Source: Betaproteobacteria bacterium (lineage in GTDB: Bacteria > Pseudomonadota > Gammaproteobacteria > Burkholderiales > SG8-39). From it: a DNA stretch of 11,021 nucleotides. The stretch is from NCBI GenBank assembly GCA_019237595.1, contig JAFAGU010000130.1, positions 1 through 11,021 of the forward strand, read 5' to 3'. Under the pieces are notes generated by a model, which had not been told where the DNA came from, did no database searches, and saw nothing but the letters and a program-made list of their open reading frames with translations. The translations under genes and the position numbers were made by a program. Shown here in pieces: positions 1 to 6,764 of the stretch; position 1 is the stretch's first letter, and each line of letters starts with the position of its first letter.

Positions 1-2
1 GC

Positions 3-29
3 GCACGCGTCGCGGCGTGCTTCGCATGA
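3..29 (+). CDS. Possible 3' end of an upstream gene (partial, unidentified)
   Basis: The frame reading from base 3 gives eight codons (ARVAACFA) and then TGA at 27-29. That TGA overlaps the ATG at 26 of the phosphatase gene in an ATGA arrangement. The same ATGA coupling is used 800 bp downstream between the phosphatase and the exporter gene, so an upstream co-transcribed gene that stops here is plausible. Eight residues are too few to identify any family, and the stop codon could be chance. Confidence 0.3.
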   Translation, partial: ARVAACFA

Positions 30-805
30 AGCCCCTGGCGCAGATGGATGCCTCCGGCGTCGACGCCGTGCTCTTCGATCTCGACGACACGCTGAGCACG
101 GATGGCAAGATCACCGCCGAGGCTTACGCCGCGCTGGAGAGTCTCCATCAGCAGGGATTGCGCGCAGTTTGCGTCACCGGGCGCCCTGCCGGTTGGTGCG
201 ATCACATCGCGCGCATGTGGCCCGTCGACGCCGTCATCGGCGAAAACGGCGCGTTCTACTTCTGGCACGCGCAAGGAAGGCTTCAGAGGCGATTCCACGA
301 CGCGGATGGGGTGCGCGCGGAAAAACGCACGCGTCTCTCGACGATCGCGCGGCGCATCCTCGCTGCGGTTCCCGGAAGCGCGCTCGCCTCCGACCAAGGC
401 TACCGCGAGACCGACCTCGCGATCGACTATCGAGAGGACGTGCCGCCGCTCCCGCTCGTCGAGGCCGAACGCATCGCGCGCCTGATGAAGGATGAGGGCC
501 TCGCGGCGAAGATCAGCTCCATCCACGTCAACGGCTGGTTCGGCGACTACGACAAGCTCGCCATGACGCGGCTCCTCTTTCGAGAGCGTTACGCGCTCCC
601 GGAAGATCGGTTGCGGAAGCACGTGGTCTTCGTCGGCGATTCCCCGAACGACGCACCGATGTTCGCGTACTTCGATCGTTCAGTCGGCGTAGCAAACGTC
701 GAGACCTATGGCGAGCTTCTCGCGGCTCGGCCCAAGTACGTGACGCCCTCGCCTTGCGGGCGCGGTTTCGCCGAGCTTGCTGCGACGCTCGGCCGCCAAA
801 AATGA
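26..805 (+). CDS. HAD-superfamily (type IIB) hydrolase, probable sugar-phosphate phosphatase
   Basis: This 259-residue cytoplasmic protein carries all four HAD phosphatase motifs. Motif I is DLDDT with the nucleophile Asp18 and the acid Asp20; motif II is VCVTGRP with Thr51; motif III is Lys177 in DYDKLAM; motif IV is GDSPND (204-209), which holds Mg2+. The long cap inserted between motifs II and III (about 55-170) is the C2-type arrangement of the Cof, sucrose-phosphatase and mannosyl-3-phosphoglycerate-phosphatase group. Members remove phosphate from sugar phosphates or similar small phosphoesters; the substrate cannot be told here. The start is set at ATG 26 because it overlaps an upstream TGA; GTG 17 and ATG 44 are in-frame alternatives. 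The gene ends in an ATGA overlap with the next gene, indicating translational coupling. Family call is firm, substrate unknown. Confidence 0.88.
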   Translation: MKPLAQMDASGVDAVLFDLDDTLSTDGKITAEAYAALESLHQQGLRAVCVTGRPAGWCDHIARMWPVDAVIGENGAFYFWHAQGRLQRRFHDADGVRAEKRTRLSTIARRILAAVPGSALASDQGYRETDLAIDYREDVPPLPLVEAERIARLMKDEGLAAKISSIHVNGWFGDYDKLAMTRLLFRERYALPEDRLRKHVVFVGDSPNDAPMFAYFDRSVGVANVETYGELLAARPKYVTPSPCGRGFAELAATLGRQK

Positions 806-1617
806 TCTCGACGTGGCTCGTCTGGCCATGGTGGCTCGCCTATCTCGGCATCGGCTGCGCGGTCGGCTTTGCCGCGGGCCTGCTCGGTATCGGCGGCGGT
901 GTGATCACGGTTCCCTTACTGGTTCTGGCGTTCAAGGCACAAGGCTTCCCCGAGGCGCACATCCTGCACCTCGCGCTCGGAACGTCGCTGGGCGCCATCG
1001 TGTTCACGTCGGTCTCGAGTGTTCGCGCGCACCATTCCTACGCCGCAGTGGATTGGGGGATCGCCCGCGCGATGTCGCCGGGGATCATGGCCGGCTCCTT
1101 CGCCGCGGCATTGATCGCCGGGCTCATCCCGACGCGTCCGCTCGCCATCATGTTTACGGTCCTTGCGTTCTATGCCGCGACCCAGACCTTCTTCGACCTG
1201 CGCCCGAAGTCCACCCGACCTCTGCCGGGCTGGCCTGGACTCTTCACCGCTGGCGCGACCATTGGCGCCGTATCGAGCCTCCTTTCCGCGGGAGGTGCAT
1301 TCCTGTCGATTCCGTTCCTTGCTTGGTGCGGAGTGCCGCTTCGCCGGGCAATCGGCACGGCGGCCGCCAATGGATTTCCCATCGCGCTTGCCGGATCCGC
1401 CGGCTATATCCTCCAAGGCCTCCGCGCGACGCAGTTGCCACCGGGAAGCCTCGGCTTCGTCTACGTTCCGGCGCTGGCGCTGCTCGTCGCCACGAGCATG
1501 CTCACCGCGCCCCTCGGTGCCGCGCTCGCCCATCGCCTTCCGGTCAAGCGCCTGCGCATCGTCTTCGCGCTCTTTCTCTATGCCATGGCGCTGCGCATGC
1601 TGGCGGGAATCTGGTAA
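802..1617 (+). CDS. TauE/SafE-family (TSUP) membrane transporter, putative sulfite/organosulfonate exporter
   Basis: This 271-residue, very hydrophobic protein has the two-half layout of the TauE/SafE family, with about eight predicted membrane segments. The N-terminal half has the glycine-rich GLLGIGGGVITVPLL motif (26-40). The C-terminal half repeats it in degenerate form (GAVSSLLSAGGAFLSIPF, about 155-172), followed by GTAAANGFPIA (185-195). Family members move small anions such as sulfite, sulfoacetate or taurine-derived products across the inner membrane; many are uncharacterised and the substrate is not predictable here. ATG 802 is chosen because it overlaps the phosphatase stop by four bases and leaves the first membrane helix intact. 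A longer in-frame start at 754 would add 16 arginine/cysteine-rich residues lying inside the upstream gene. Neighbours give no sulfur-metabolism context. Confidence 0.88.
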   Translation: MISTWLVWPWWLAYLGIGCAVGFAAGLLGIGGGVITVPLLVLAFKAQGFPEAHILHLALGTSLGAIVFTSVSSVRAHHSYAAVDWGIARAMSPGIMAGSFAAALIAGLIPTRPLAIMFTVLAFYAATQTFFDLRPKSTRPLPGWPGLFTAGATIGAVSSLLSAGGAFLSIPFLAWCGVPLRRAIGTAAANGFPIALAGSAGYILQGLRATQLPPGSLGFVYVPALALLVATSMLTAPLGAALAHRLPVKRLRIVFALFLYAMALRMLAGIW

Positions 1618-1633
1618 CGGCCTGACGGCTACC

Positions 1634-1651
1634 TGTCGTGGCGCCGCGACA
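1634..1651. repeat. 18-bp near-perfect palindrome downstream of the exporter gene
   Basis: TGTCGTGGCGCCGCGACA reads as its own reverse complement except for one T/G wobble pair. It lies 16 bp after the exporter stop codon and about 83 bp before the EF-hand/BON gene. As RNA it can fold into a GC-rich hairpin, but no T-run follows (AAACTAG comes next), so it is not a standard intrinsic terminator. It could instead be a protein-binding site or a stabilising 3' hairpin. Function is unknown. Confidence 0.4.
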
Positions 1652-1723
1652 AACTAGTCGCACTGGGCCATGAAATGCATCACAGGGGTATTGGCCAGGG
1701 AGGCCTAGCATGGCAAGCAGAAC

Positions 1724-1730
1724 AGGAGGG
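1724..1730 (+). promoter_or_regulatory. Shine-Dalgarno site that sets the EF-hand/BON gene start
   Basis: AGGAGGG lies four bases before ATG 1735. It supports that ATG over the in-frame ATG at 1675, which would add 20 residues in front of an otherwise well-formed signal peptide. Confidence 0.75.
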
Positions 1731-1734
1731 AGCC

Positions 1735-2208
1735 ATGCGCATCTGGACGATGGTGATGGTCACGGCGCTCGCTGCCGGCCACGCGGCCGCATCAGCCCAG
1801 ACCGGCGAGCCCGGCTACAGCGCCCCTCGCGCCGATTTCGCCGCGCTCGACCGTAACCACGATGGTTTCATCAGCCGCGTCGAGGCTAACGCGGACCGCG
1901 AGATTGCGAGGCGATTCGCCCAGTTCGACGCGGACCGGGACGGGCGGCTCTCGCAGGAAGAATACGTCCGCGCGAAGGAAGACGTAGAGAAGCAGCTCCT
2001 GCGCGACGCCGTGCTCACCGCGCGCGTGAAGGCGGCCCTCCTCGCGGAGAAGGGCATCCCGTCCTTTTCCATCGCGGTCGACAGCTATGAAGGCCGCGTC
2101 CAGCTCTCCGGCTTCGTCGCCTCGCCCGACCTCGTCTCGAAGGCCGGACGCGTCACCGCCACGGTGAGCGGCGTGCGGAGCGTCGACAACAATATCGCCG
2201 TGCGCTAG
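1735..2208 (+). CDS. Exported protein with paired EF-hands and a BON domain
   Basis: This 157-residue precursor begins with a signal peptide (charged MRIW, hydrophobic core to about 20, likely cleavage near ASA-Q), so it probably acts in the periplasm. Two canonical EF-hand loops follow: DRNHDGFISRVE at 39-50 (Asp39, Asn41, Asp43, Ser47, Glu50) and DADRDGRLSQEE at 65-76 (Asp65, Asp67, Asp69, Ser73, Glu76). All side-chain calcium ligands are present. Residues about 89-157 resemble a BON domain: a charged helix (LTARVKAALLAE), a central strand ending in the typical EGRVQLSGFV (119-128), and a closing VRSVDNNI. BON domains in OsmY-like and outer-membrane-associated proteins are thought to bind lipid surfaces. 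Joining them to calcium-binding EF-hands suggests calcium-dependent envelope binding, which is inference. Its stop shares CTAG with the matB stop. It has its own ribosome site and may be a single-gene unit. Confidence 0.85.
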   Translation: MRIWTMVMVTALAAGHAAASAQTGEPGYSAPRADFAALDRNHDGFISRVEANADREIARRFAQFDADRDGRLSQEEYVRAKEDVEKQLLRDAVLTARVKAALLAEKGIPSFSIAVDSYEGRVQLSGFVASPDLVSKAGRVTATVSGVRSVDNNIAVR

Positions 2209-3680
2209 GCGGCCGGCTTCGCGCCGCCGTGCGCGGCGCGAAGCTCGTTCTTCAGTACCTTGCCCATCGTGTTGCGCGGGAGCTCCTGCAGGAACACCAC
2301 GCGCTTGGGGACCTTGAAGTTCGCAAGCTTCCCCTTGACGTGCCCGATAACCTGCTGCTCGCTCAACTGCGCGCCGGGCCTCGGCACGACGGCGACCATG
2401 AGCGCCTCGCCGAAGTCGGCGTGCGGAACGCCGAAGGCCGCGCTCTCCGCGACGCCGGGCAGCTCGTCCAGCACCATCTCGATTTCCTTCGGGTAAATGT
2501 TGTAGCCGCCGGAGATGACGAGGTCCTTCTCGCGCCCGACGATCGAGAGGTAGCCATCCTCGTCGAAGCGGCCGAGGTCGCCGGTGCGGAAGAAGCCATC
2601 CGCGGTGAACTCCTCCTTGTTCCTCTCCGGCAGGCGCCAGTAGCCGGGCATCACGTTAGGCCCCTTCACCTGGATCTGGCCGATCCCTCCCGCGCCAACC
2701 GGCGCGTCTCCCGGTCCGGCGACCCGCACTTCTATGCCAGGCAGCGGAAATCCGACGGTGCCGGGCCGGCGCTCGCCCTCGTAGGGATTGGACGTATTCA
2801 TCCCGGTCTCGGTCATGCCGTAGCGCTCCAGGATGGTATGGCCCGTGCGCGCATGGAATTCCCTCAGGGTGTCCGCCGCGAGAGGCGCGGAGCCGGAAAC
2901 GAAGAGCCGCATGCCGCTGCACATGTCGGCGTCGAACTCCGGCTCTCCGAGCAGCCGGACATAGTAGGTGGGAACGCCCATGAACACGGTCGAGCGCGGG
3001 AGCAGGCGCATCACGGGCCCGGCGTCGAAGCGCGGCAGCAGGAGGATGCGGCTCGCGTTCAGGAGCGCAGTGTGCAGGGCGACGAAGAGCCCGTGGACGT
3101 GGAAGATCGGCAGCGCATGCAGCAGCACATCGTTCGGGCGGAACTGCCAATAGGCATGCAGCGCGAGCGCATTCGAAGAAAGGTTCCGGTGCGTGAGCAT
3201 GGCGCCCTTCGCCCGTCCCGTGGTGCCGGACGTATAGACGATGCACGCGAGATCGCTCGCCGCGCTCGTCACGGTGGAGAAGCTCGTGGATTGGCTGCGC
3301 GCGTCGCCCAGCGAGAGCGTGTGCGCCACGCCCGAGAACGAGGCGCGCGACTCCGGGCGGCAGAACGCCGCGGCGGGCTCCGCGTCGTGGACGAAATGCG
3401 AGATCTCGGCCACCTGATAGGCCGTGTTAAGGGGCAAGTAGACGAAGCCCGCGCGGAGGCATCCTAGATACAGGAAGATCGCTTCCGCGCTCTTCTCCAC
3501 CTGCACGGCGACGCGGTCGCCGCGCTTGAGGCCGAGCGATGCGAGGAGATTCGCGAACCGCGCGCTTTCGGCTTCGACCTCCGCATACGTAAAACGCCTG
3601 CCGTCCTCGAGCTCGAGGCACACCGAGCTCGCGGCACCTGCGAATCGCGAAGCAAGGAGCGCGTAGAGGTTCTCGTTCAT
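2205..3680 (-). CDS. matB: Malonyl-CoA synthetase (MatB-type acyl-CoA ligase)
   Basis: This 491-residue ANL-superfamily adenylating enzyme would join a dicarboxylate, most likely malonate (or methylmalonate), to CoA using ATP in the cytoplasm. The P-loop YTSGTTGRAKG lies at 149-159 and the adenylate-binding ERYGMTETGM at 285-294. It runs straight into NTSNPYEGERRPGTVG, which I recognise as characteristic of MatB rather than of general fatty-acid ligases. The hinge region has GRF (370-372), GREKD (382-386) and GGYNIYPKEIE (391-401). The catalytic lysine is Lys474 in NTMGK. The start MNENLYALLASRF matches MatB N-termini (MNxNLF/Y), so I use ATG 3680; in-frame ATG 3707 and a start at 3806 would add unrelated arginine-rich sequence. 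No clear Shine-Dalgarno precedes ATG 3680. The gene is divergent from a TRAP transporter. In rhizobia a TRAP system (matPQM) feeds malonate to MatB; MatA decarboxylase is absent here. Confidence 0.87.
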   Translation of the reverse strand: MNENLYALLASRFAGAASSVCLELEDGRRFTYAEVEAESARFANLLASLGLKRGDRVAVQVEKSAEAIFLYLGCLRAGFVYLPLNTAYQVAEISHFVHDAEPAAAFCRPESRASFSGVAHTLSLGDARSQSTSFSTVTSAASDLACIVYTSGTTGRAKGAMLTHRNLSSNALALHAYWQFRPNDVLLHALPIFHVHGLFVALHTALLNASRILLLPRFDAGPVMRLLPRSTVFMGVPTYYVRLLGEPEFDADMCSGMRLFVSGSAPLAADTLREFHARTGHTILERYGMTETGMNTSNPYEGERRPGTVGFPLPGIEVRVAGPGDAPVGAGGIGQIQVKGPNVMPGYWRLPERNKEEFTADGFFRTGDLGRFDEDGYLSIVGREKDLVISGGYNIYPKEIEMVLDELPGVAESAAFGVPHADFGEALMVAVVPRPGAQLSEQQVIGHVKGKLANFKVPKRVVFLQELPRNTMGKVLKNELRAAHGGAKPAA

Positions 3681-3690
3681 GCCGGCCGGG

Positions 3691-3696
3691 ATTGTA
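3691..3696 (-). promoter_or_regulatory. Candidate -10 element for matB
   Basis: On the minus strand TACAAT, one mismatch from TATAAT, ends 10 bases before the matB ATG. No good -35 hexamer lies 16-18 bp upstream (the region reads GCGAGC/CGCGAG). If used, transcription would start about four bases before the ATG, giving an almost leaderless mRNA, which fits the lack of a Shine-Dalgarno. This is motif matching only. Confidence 0.3.
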
Positions 3697-3770
3697 GCTT
3701 CCCCCATCTGTGCGCTCGCGAAACGAGTTCGCCGTGCGGCAGTGCAACGCGGGGCACGTCCCACCACGAC

Positions 3771-3800
3771 GGAACATTTGTCGAGGGTGCCGGTTACACT
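3771..3800 (+). promoter_or_regulatory. Weak candidate promoter for the TRAP operon
   Basis: GGAACA at 3771-3776 and TACACT at 3795-3800 are 18 bp apart and match sigma-70 -35/-10 hexamers at three and four of six positions. TTGTCG at 3778-3783 is a better -35 but has no good -10 at the right distance. A promoter must lie in this 153-bp divergent gap if the TRAP genes are expressed alone; this is the best candidate seen and is weak. Confidence 0.25.
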
Positions 3801-3814
3801 TAGCACCCGGCACC
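3786..3814. repeat. Inverted repeat upstream of the TRAP operon, possible operator or leader hairpin
   Basis: GGTGCCGG (3786-3793) is perfectly inverted as CCGGCACC (3807-3814) with 13 bases between. A second, mutually exclusive pairing exists: GGGTGC (3785-3790) with GCACCC (3803-3808), because the right arm contains GCACC twice. The element ends six bases before the ribosome binding site of the substrate-binding protein gene and overlaps the candidate -10. It could be a repressor operator or an RNA hairpin near the translation start. Confidence 0.45.
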
Positions 3815-3820
3815 ATCTAT

Positions 3821-3829
3821 AGGAGGAGG
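3821..3829 (+). promoter_or_regulatory. Strong Shine-Dalgarno of the TRAP binding-protein gene
   Basis: AGGAGGAGG lies four bases before ATG 3834. An almost identical AGGAGGAGG precedes the binding protein of the other transporter (10629-10637). Both periplasmic components therefore appear set for high translation, as expected since they are needed in excess over their permeases. Confidence 0.75.
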
Positions 3830-3833
3830 AGCC

Positions 3834-4859
3834 ATGAAAACGACCCGCAGAAAGGTCCTGAAGGGCCTTGCGGCCGCGCCGATCGCGCTTTCAATGCCGC
3901 GCTTCGTGCGCGCAGCCGATGCGAAAGTCATCAAGATCTCGCACCAATTTCCCGGCGGCACGATCGACACGGGCGACTTTCGCGATCGCCTGACCCGAAA
4001 ATTTGCCGCTGAAGTGGAGAAGCGCACCGGCGGATCGCTCAAGTTCGAGATCTACCCGGGCTCTTCGCTCATGAAGACCGTGGCGCAGTTCTCGGCGCTG
4101 CGCAAAGGCGCGCTCGACATGAGCCTCTATCCGCTTGCCTACGCGGGCGGCGAAGTCCAGGAGTTGAACATCGGCCTCATGCCCTGCATGGTGACCTCCT
4201 ACGAGCAGGGATTCGCCTGGAAGAAAGCCGACATCGGGCGCGAGCTCGCGAAGCTTTTGGAGTCGAAGGGCGTCAAGTTCATCACGTGGATCTGGCAGGC
4301 GGGCGGCACCGCCTCGCGGGTCAACCCGATCGTGGTACCCGACGACGTCAAGGGCCTGAAGATCCGCGGCGGCAGCCGCGAGATGGACCTCATGCTGAAG
4401 GAGGCGGGCGGCATCATCTCGAGCGTACCTTCGAACGAGATCTATCCGGCGATGCAGACCGGCTCGCTCGACGCCGCGGTCACTTCCTCCACCAGCCTCA
4501 TCTCGTTCCGCCTCGAGGAAATCTCCAAGGCGCTGACCTCCGGCCGCGGCAAGAGCTTCTGGTTCATGCTCGAGCCGCTGCTCATGTCGAAGAGCACGTT
4601 CGACGCTCTCACGCCCGCGCAGCAGAAGGCGGTCCTGGAAGTGGGCGAGGAGCTCGAGTCCTTCGCCACGTCCTCGGCGAAGGCCGACGACATGGCGGTC
4701 GCCGATGTCTATCGCAAGGTCGGCGCCAAGGTCGCCGATATGGACGATGCGACGGTGAACCGGTGGCGCCGGATCGCCGAGTCGGCGGCATGGAGCGACT
4801 TCGCGAAACGCAACGCCGAGTGCGAGCGCTACCTGAAGATGGCCAAGGCCGTCGCTTGA
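3834..4859 (+). CDS. dctP: TRAP transporter periplasmic substrate-binding protein (DctP family)
   Basis: This 341-residue precursor is exported to the periplasm, where it captures a carboxylate and delivers it to the TRAP permease encoded next. The N-terminus has twin arginines (TRRKVLKGL, Arg5-Arg6) and a hydrophobic stretch ending VRA-A near residue 27, a Tat-type signal. The mature part follows the DctP fold: KISHQFPGG, then EVEKRTGGSLKFEIYPGSSL (60-79, with the family G-x-L-x-F/I-x-I-Y-P pattern). KGLKIRGG (173-180) contains the conserved carboxylate-binding arginine, Arg178. SNEIYPAMQTGSLDAAV is the typical late motif, and FALTPAQQ-like DALTPAQQKAVLE is near the end. It is the first gene of an operon with the two permease genes (17-bp gap, then 4 bp). 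The neighbouring MatB suggests malonate or another dicarboxylate as ligand, but many TRAP proteins bind other organic acids. Family is firm, ligand is inferred. Confidence 0.93.
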   Translation: MKTTRRKVLKGLAAAPIALSMPRFVRAADAKVIKISHQFPGGTIDTGDFRDRLTRKFAAEVEKRTGGSLKFEIYPGSSLMKTVAQFSALRKGALDMSLYPLAYAGGEVQELNIGLMPCMVTSYEQGFAWKKADIGRELAKLLESKGVKFITWIWQAGGTASRVNPIVVPDDVKGLKIRGGSREMDLMLKEAGGIISSVPSNEIYPAMQTGSLDAAVTSSTSLISFRLEEISKALTSGRGKSFWFMLEPLLMSKSTFDALTPAQQKAVLEVGEELESFATSSAKADDMAVADVYRKVGAKVADMDDATVNRWRRIAESAAWSDFAKRNAECERYLKMAKAVA

Positions 4860-4876
4860 GCGTCCCTCCGGGGACG

Positions 4877-5398
4877 ATGCATGCGGAGCAGGCGAGCGGC
4901 GGGGCGGAGGCCCTCGCTGCTCGCTGGCTTGCCCGGATCAATACGGCCGCCGCGGCCGTGAGCGGCGTCGCGATCGGAGCGGCGGGTTGCGTGCTCACGT
5001 GGGAGGCGACGGCCAGGTATCTTTTCAAGATTCCGAGCGATTGGCAGGACGAGGTTTCCGTATTCCTCCTCGTCGGCGCCACGTTTCTCTCGGCCGCCTG
5101 GGTGCAGGAGCGGCGGGGGCACGTCGGCATCCAGGCGCTTTCGGCCATGCTGCCGGAAAGCGCGGACCGCATGCGCCGCTTCCTGAGCGATATCGCCTCG
5201 CTCGCCTTCTGCGTTTTCTTCAGCTGGAAGTCTTGGACGCTCCTCCACGAGGCGGTGCGCGACGGGCAGATCAGCAACTCGGCGTTCGGCGCGCCGCTCT
5301 GGATTCCCTATGGCTGCATGGCGGCCGGGATGACGCTCGTTTCCCTGCAGCTCGCCGTCCAGGTCGCCACGCGCGAGGCGCTGCGGCCGCGCGCATGA
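4877..5398 (+). CDS. dctQ: TRAP transporter small permease subunit (DctQ family)
   Basis: This 173-residue inner-membrane protein has four hydrophobic segments at about 25-48, 58-77, 103-122 and 142-165, the standard DctQ layout. Family features include ATARYLFKIPSDWQDEVSVF (45-63), where the small subunit normally has an R-Y-x-F...W-x-E-E pattern, and RRGHVGIQ (79-86), the usual R-x-x-H-I/V motif after the second helix. It partners the large subunit in the sodium-driven permease. ATG 4877 follows GGGGA by two bases. A TTG at 4856 overlapping the upstream stop is an alternative that would add seven residues. It starts 17 bp after the binding-protein gene and ends four bases before the large-subunit gene. 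Confidence 0.9.
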   Translation: MHAEQASGGAEALAARWLARINTAAAAVSGVAIGAAGCVLTWEATARYLFKIPSDWQDEVSVFLLVGATFLSAAWVQERRGHVGIQALSAMLPESADRMRRFLSDIASLAFCVFFSWKSWTLLHEAVRDGQISNSAFGAPLWIPYGCMAAGMTLVSLQLAVQVATREALRPRA

Positions 5399-5402
5399 AG
5401 CC

Positions 5403-6764
5403 GTGACGACGCTCCAGCTCGGCCTGCTCTACGGCGGGGCGACGCTCGTCATTCTCTTCTCGGGGATGCCCATCGCCTTTGCGCTGGGCACCGTGGCGAC
5501 GGTGTTCATGATGATCTTCATGCCGCGCGCCTCGCTCGACAGCATCACGCAGAACGTCTACGAGGAGATGGCGAGCATCACGCTGCTCACGATTCCGCTC
5601 TTCATCCTGAAGGGCGCGGCCATCGGGAAATCGCGAGCGGGCCGGGACCTGTATTCCGCGCTCCACGTGTGGCTGCACAGGATCCCTGGCGGGCTCGGCA
5701 TCGCCGTGACCCTGGCCTGCGGCCTCTTTGCCGCGATGGCCGGATCGAGCGCCGCGACCTGCTCGGCGATCGGCAGCTCTGCGATTCCCGAAATGCGCGA
5801 GCGCGGCTACTCGGCTCGCCTCTCCGCCGGCCTGGTCGCGGCGGGTGGCACGCTCGGCATCCTGTTGCCGCCTTCCATCACGCTCATCCTTTATGCCGTA
5901 GCCGCCGAGCAGTCGCTCGGGCGCCTGTTCCTCGCCGGGGTCGGTCCGGGCATCCTGCTGGTCATCATGTTTGCGGCGTACGGCATGTTCCGCTACAACC
6001 TCGAGCACCGTGCCGCGCTCGCACATGCCGCGGCCGGCGGCGAGCGAGCGCGCATCCTCCAGGTGGACCGCTATACCCTGCAGGAGCGGCTGAGGGCGAT
6101 TCCCCGCGTCGCGCCGTTCCTCATCCTGCTGATCGGCGTCATGCTCGCGCTCTATGGCGGCTTCGCGACGCCTTCGGAGACCGCAGGGCTCGGCGCCGTC
6201 CTGGCGCTCGTCCTGATCGCGGTCATCTACGGCGCCTGGGGACTCTCGGACCTCAAGCCGATCTTCGCGAGCACGCTTTCCGAGTCGACGATGCTCATGG
6301 TCATCGTAGGCATGTCGCTCCTCTATTCCTACGTGATGAGCTACCTCCATATCAGCCAGAGCGCGGCCGAGTGGATCGTGTCGCTGCATCTTTCCAAGTG
6401 GGTGCTGTTCGCGGCCGTGGTGGCGCTGGTGGTGGTGCTCGGCTTCTTCCTGCCGCCGGTCAGCATCATCCTCATGACTGCCCCGATCCTGCTGCCGCCG
6501 CTGCGCGCCGAGGGCTTCGACCTGATCTGGTTCGGCGTCGTGATGTCGGTCGTGATGGAAATGGGCCTCATCCATCCGCCGGTGGGCCTCAATATTTTCG
6601 TCATCAACAAGATCGCGCCGGATATCCGCCTGGGCGAGATCGTCTGGGGTACGCTTCCCTTCGTCTTCCTCATGGCGGCGGCCGTGGTGATCCTCAGCAT
6701 CTTCCCGGAGATTGCGACCGCGCTACCCGACGCGGTCATGGGCCCGCAGGTCCGCCGTGGGTGA
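5403..6764 (+). CDS. dctM: TRAP transporter large permease subunit (DctM family)
   Basis: This 453-residue membrane protein is the channel-forming, ion-coupled subunit of the TRAP system. It is hydrophobic throughout, with about 11-12 predicted helices. Signature stretches are GMPIAFALG (21-29), GAMAGSSAAT-type AAMAGSSAATCSAIGSSAIPEM (110-131), and GGTLGILLPPSI (148-159), plus the late FFLPPVSIILMTAPILLPP and GLIHPPVGLNIFV repeats. The start is GTG at 5403, four bases after the small-subunit stop; no ATG gives the full first helix. It is slightly longer than the roughly 425-430 residues usual for the family. The extra length appears to lie in a charged central loop (about 197-240, containing HRAALAHAAAGGERAR). 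Its last codons overlap the GTG of a truncated crotonase reading frame. Confidence 0.93.
   Translation: MTTLQLGLLYGGATLVILFSGMPIAFALGTVATVFMMIFMPRASLDSITQNVYEEMASITLLTIPLFILKGAAIGKSRAGRDLYSALHVWLHRIPGGLGIAVTLACGLFAAMAGSSAATCSAIGSSAIPEMRERGYSARLSAGLVAAGGTLGILLPPSITLILYAVAAEQSLGRLFLAGVGPGILLVIMFAAYGMFRYNLEHRAALAHAAAGGERARILQVDRYTLQERLRAIPRVAPFLILLIGVMLALYGGFATPSETAGLGAVLALVLIAVIYGAWGLSDLKPIFASTLSESTMLMVIVGMSLLYSYVMSYLHISQSAAEWIVSLHLSKWVLFAAVVALVVVLGFFLPPVSIILMTAPILLPPLRAEGFDLIWFGVVMSVVMEMGLIHPPVGLNIFVINKIAPDIRLGEIVWGTLPFVFLMAAAVVILSIFPEIATALPDAVMGPQVRRG

Noticed and set aside
1634..1651. Intrinsic terminator after the exporter gene
   Set aside because: The hairpin is GC-rich but is followed by AAACTAG, not a T-run, so it is listed only as a palindrome.
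2229..3467. 412-codon open frame on the plus strand opposite matB
   Set aside because: Its composition is that of a shadow frame, while the minus strand encodes a complete ANL ligase with all motifs.
3681..3806. N-terminal extension of matB to 3806
   Set aside because: The extra 42 residues are cysteine/arginine-rich and unlike MatB N-termini, and they would consume almost the whole divergent promoter gap.
4286..4876. Upstream extension of the dctQ frame
   Set aside because: The frame is open for about 197 codons before ATG 4877 but overlaps dctP out of frame and gives Arg/His/Gly-rich non-family sequence. DctQ proteins are about 170 residues, matching the later start.
5271..6575. 434-codon open frame on the minus strand
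   Set aside because: It is antisense to dctM, with low-complexity charged sequence (many His, Asp, Arg and Glu) and no family motif. The plus-strand DctM is unmistakable.
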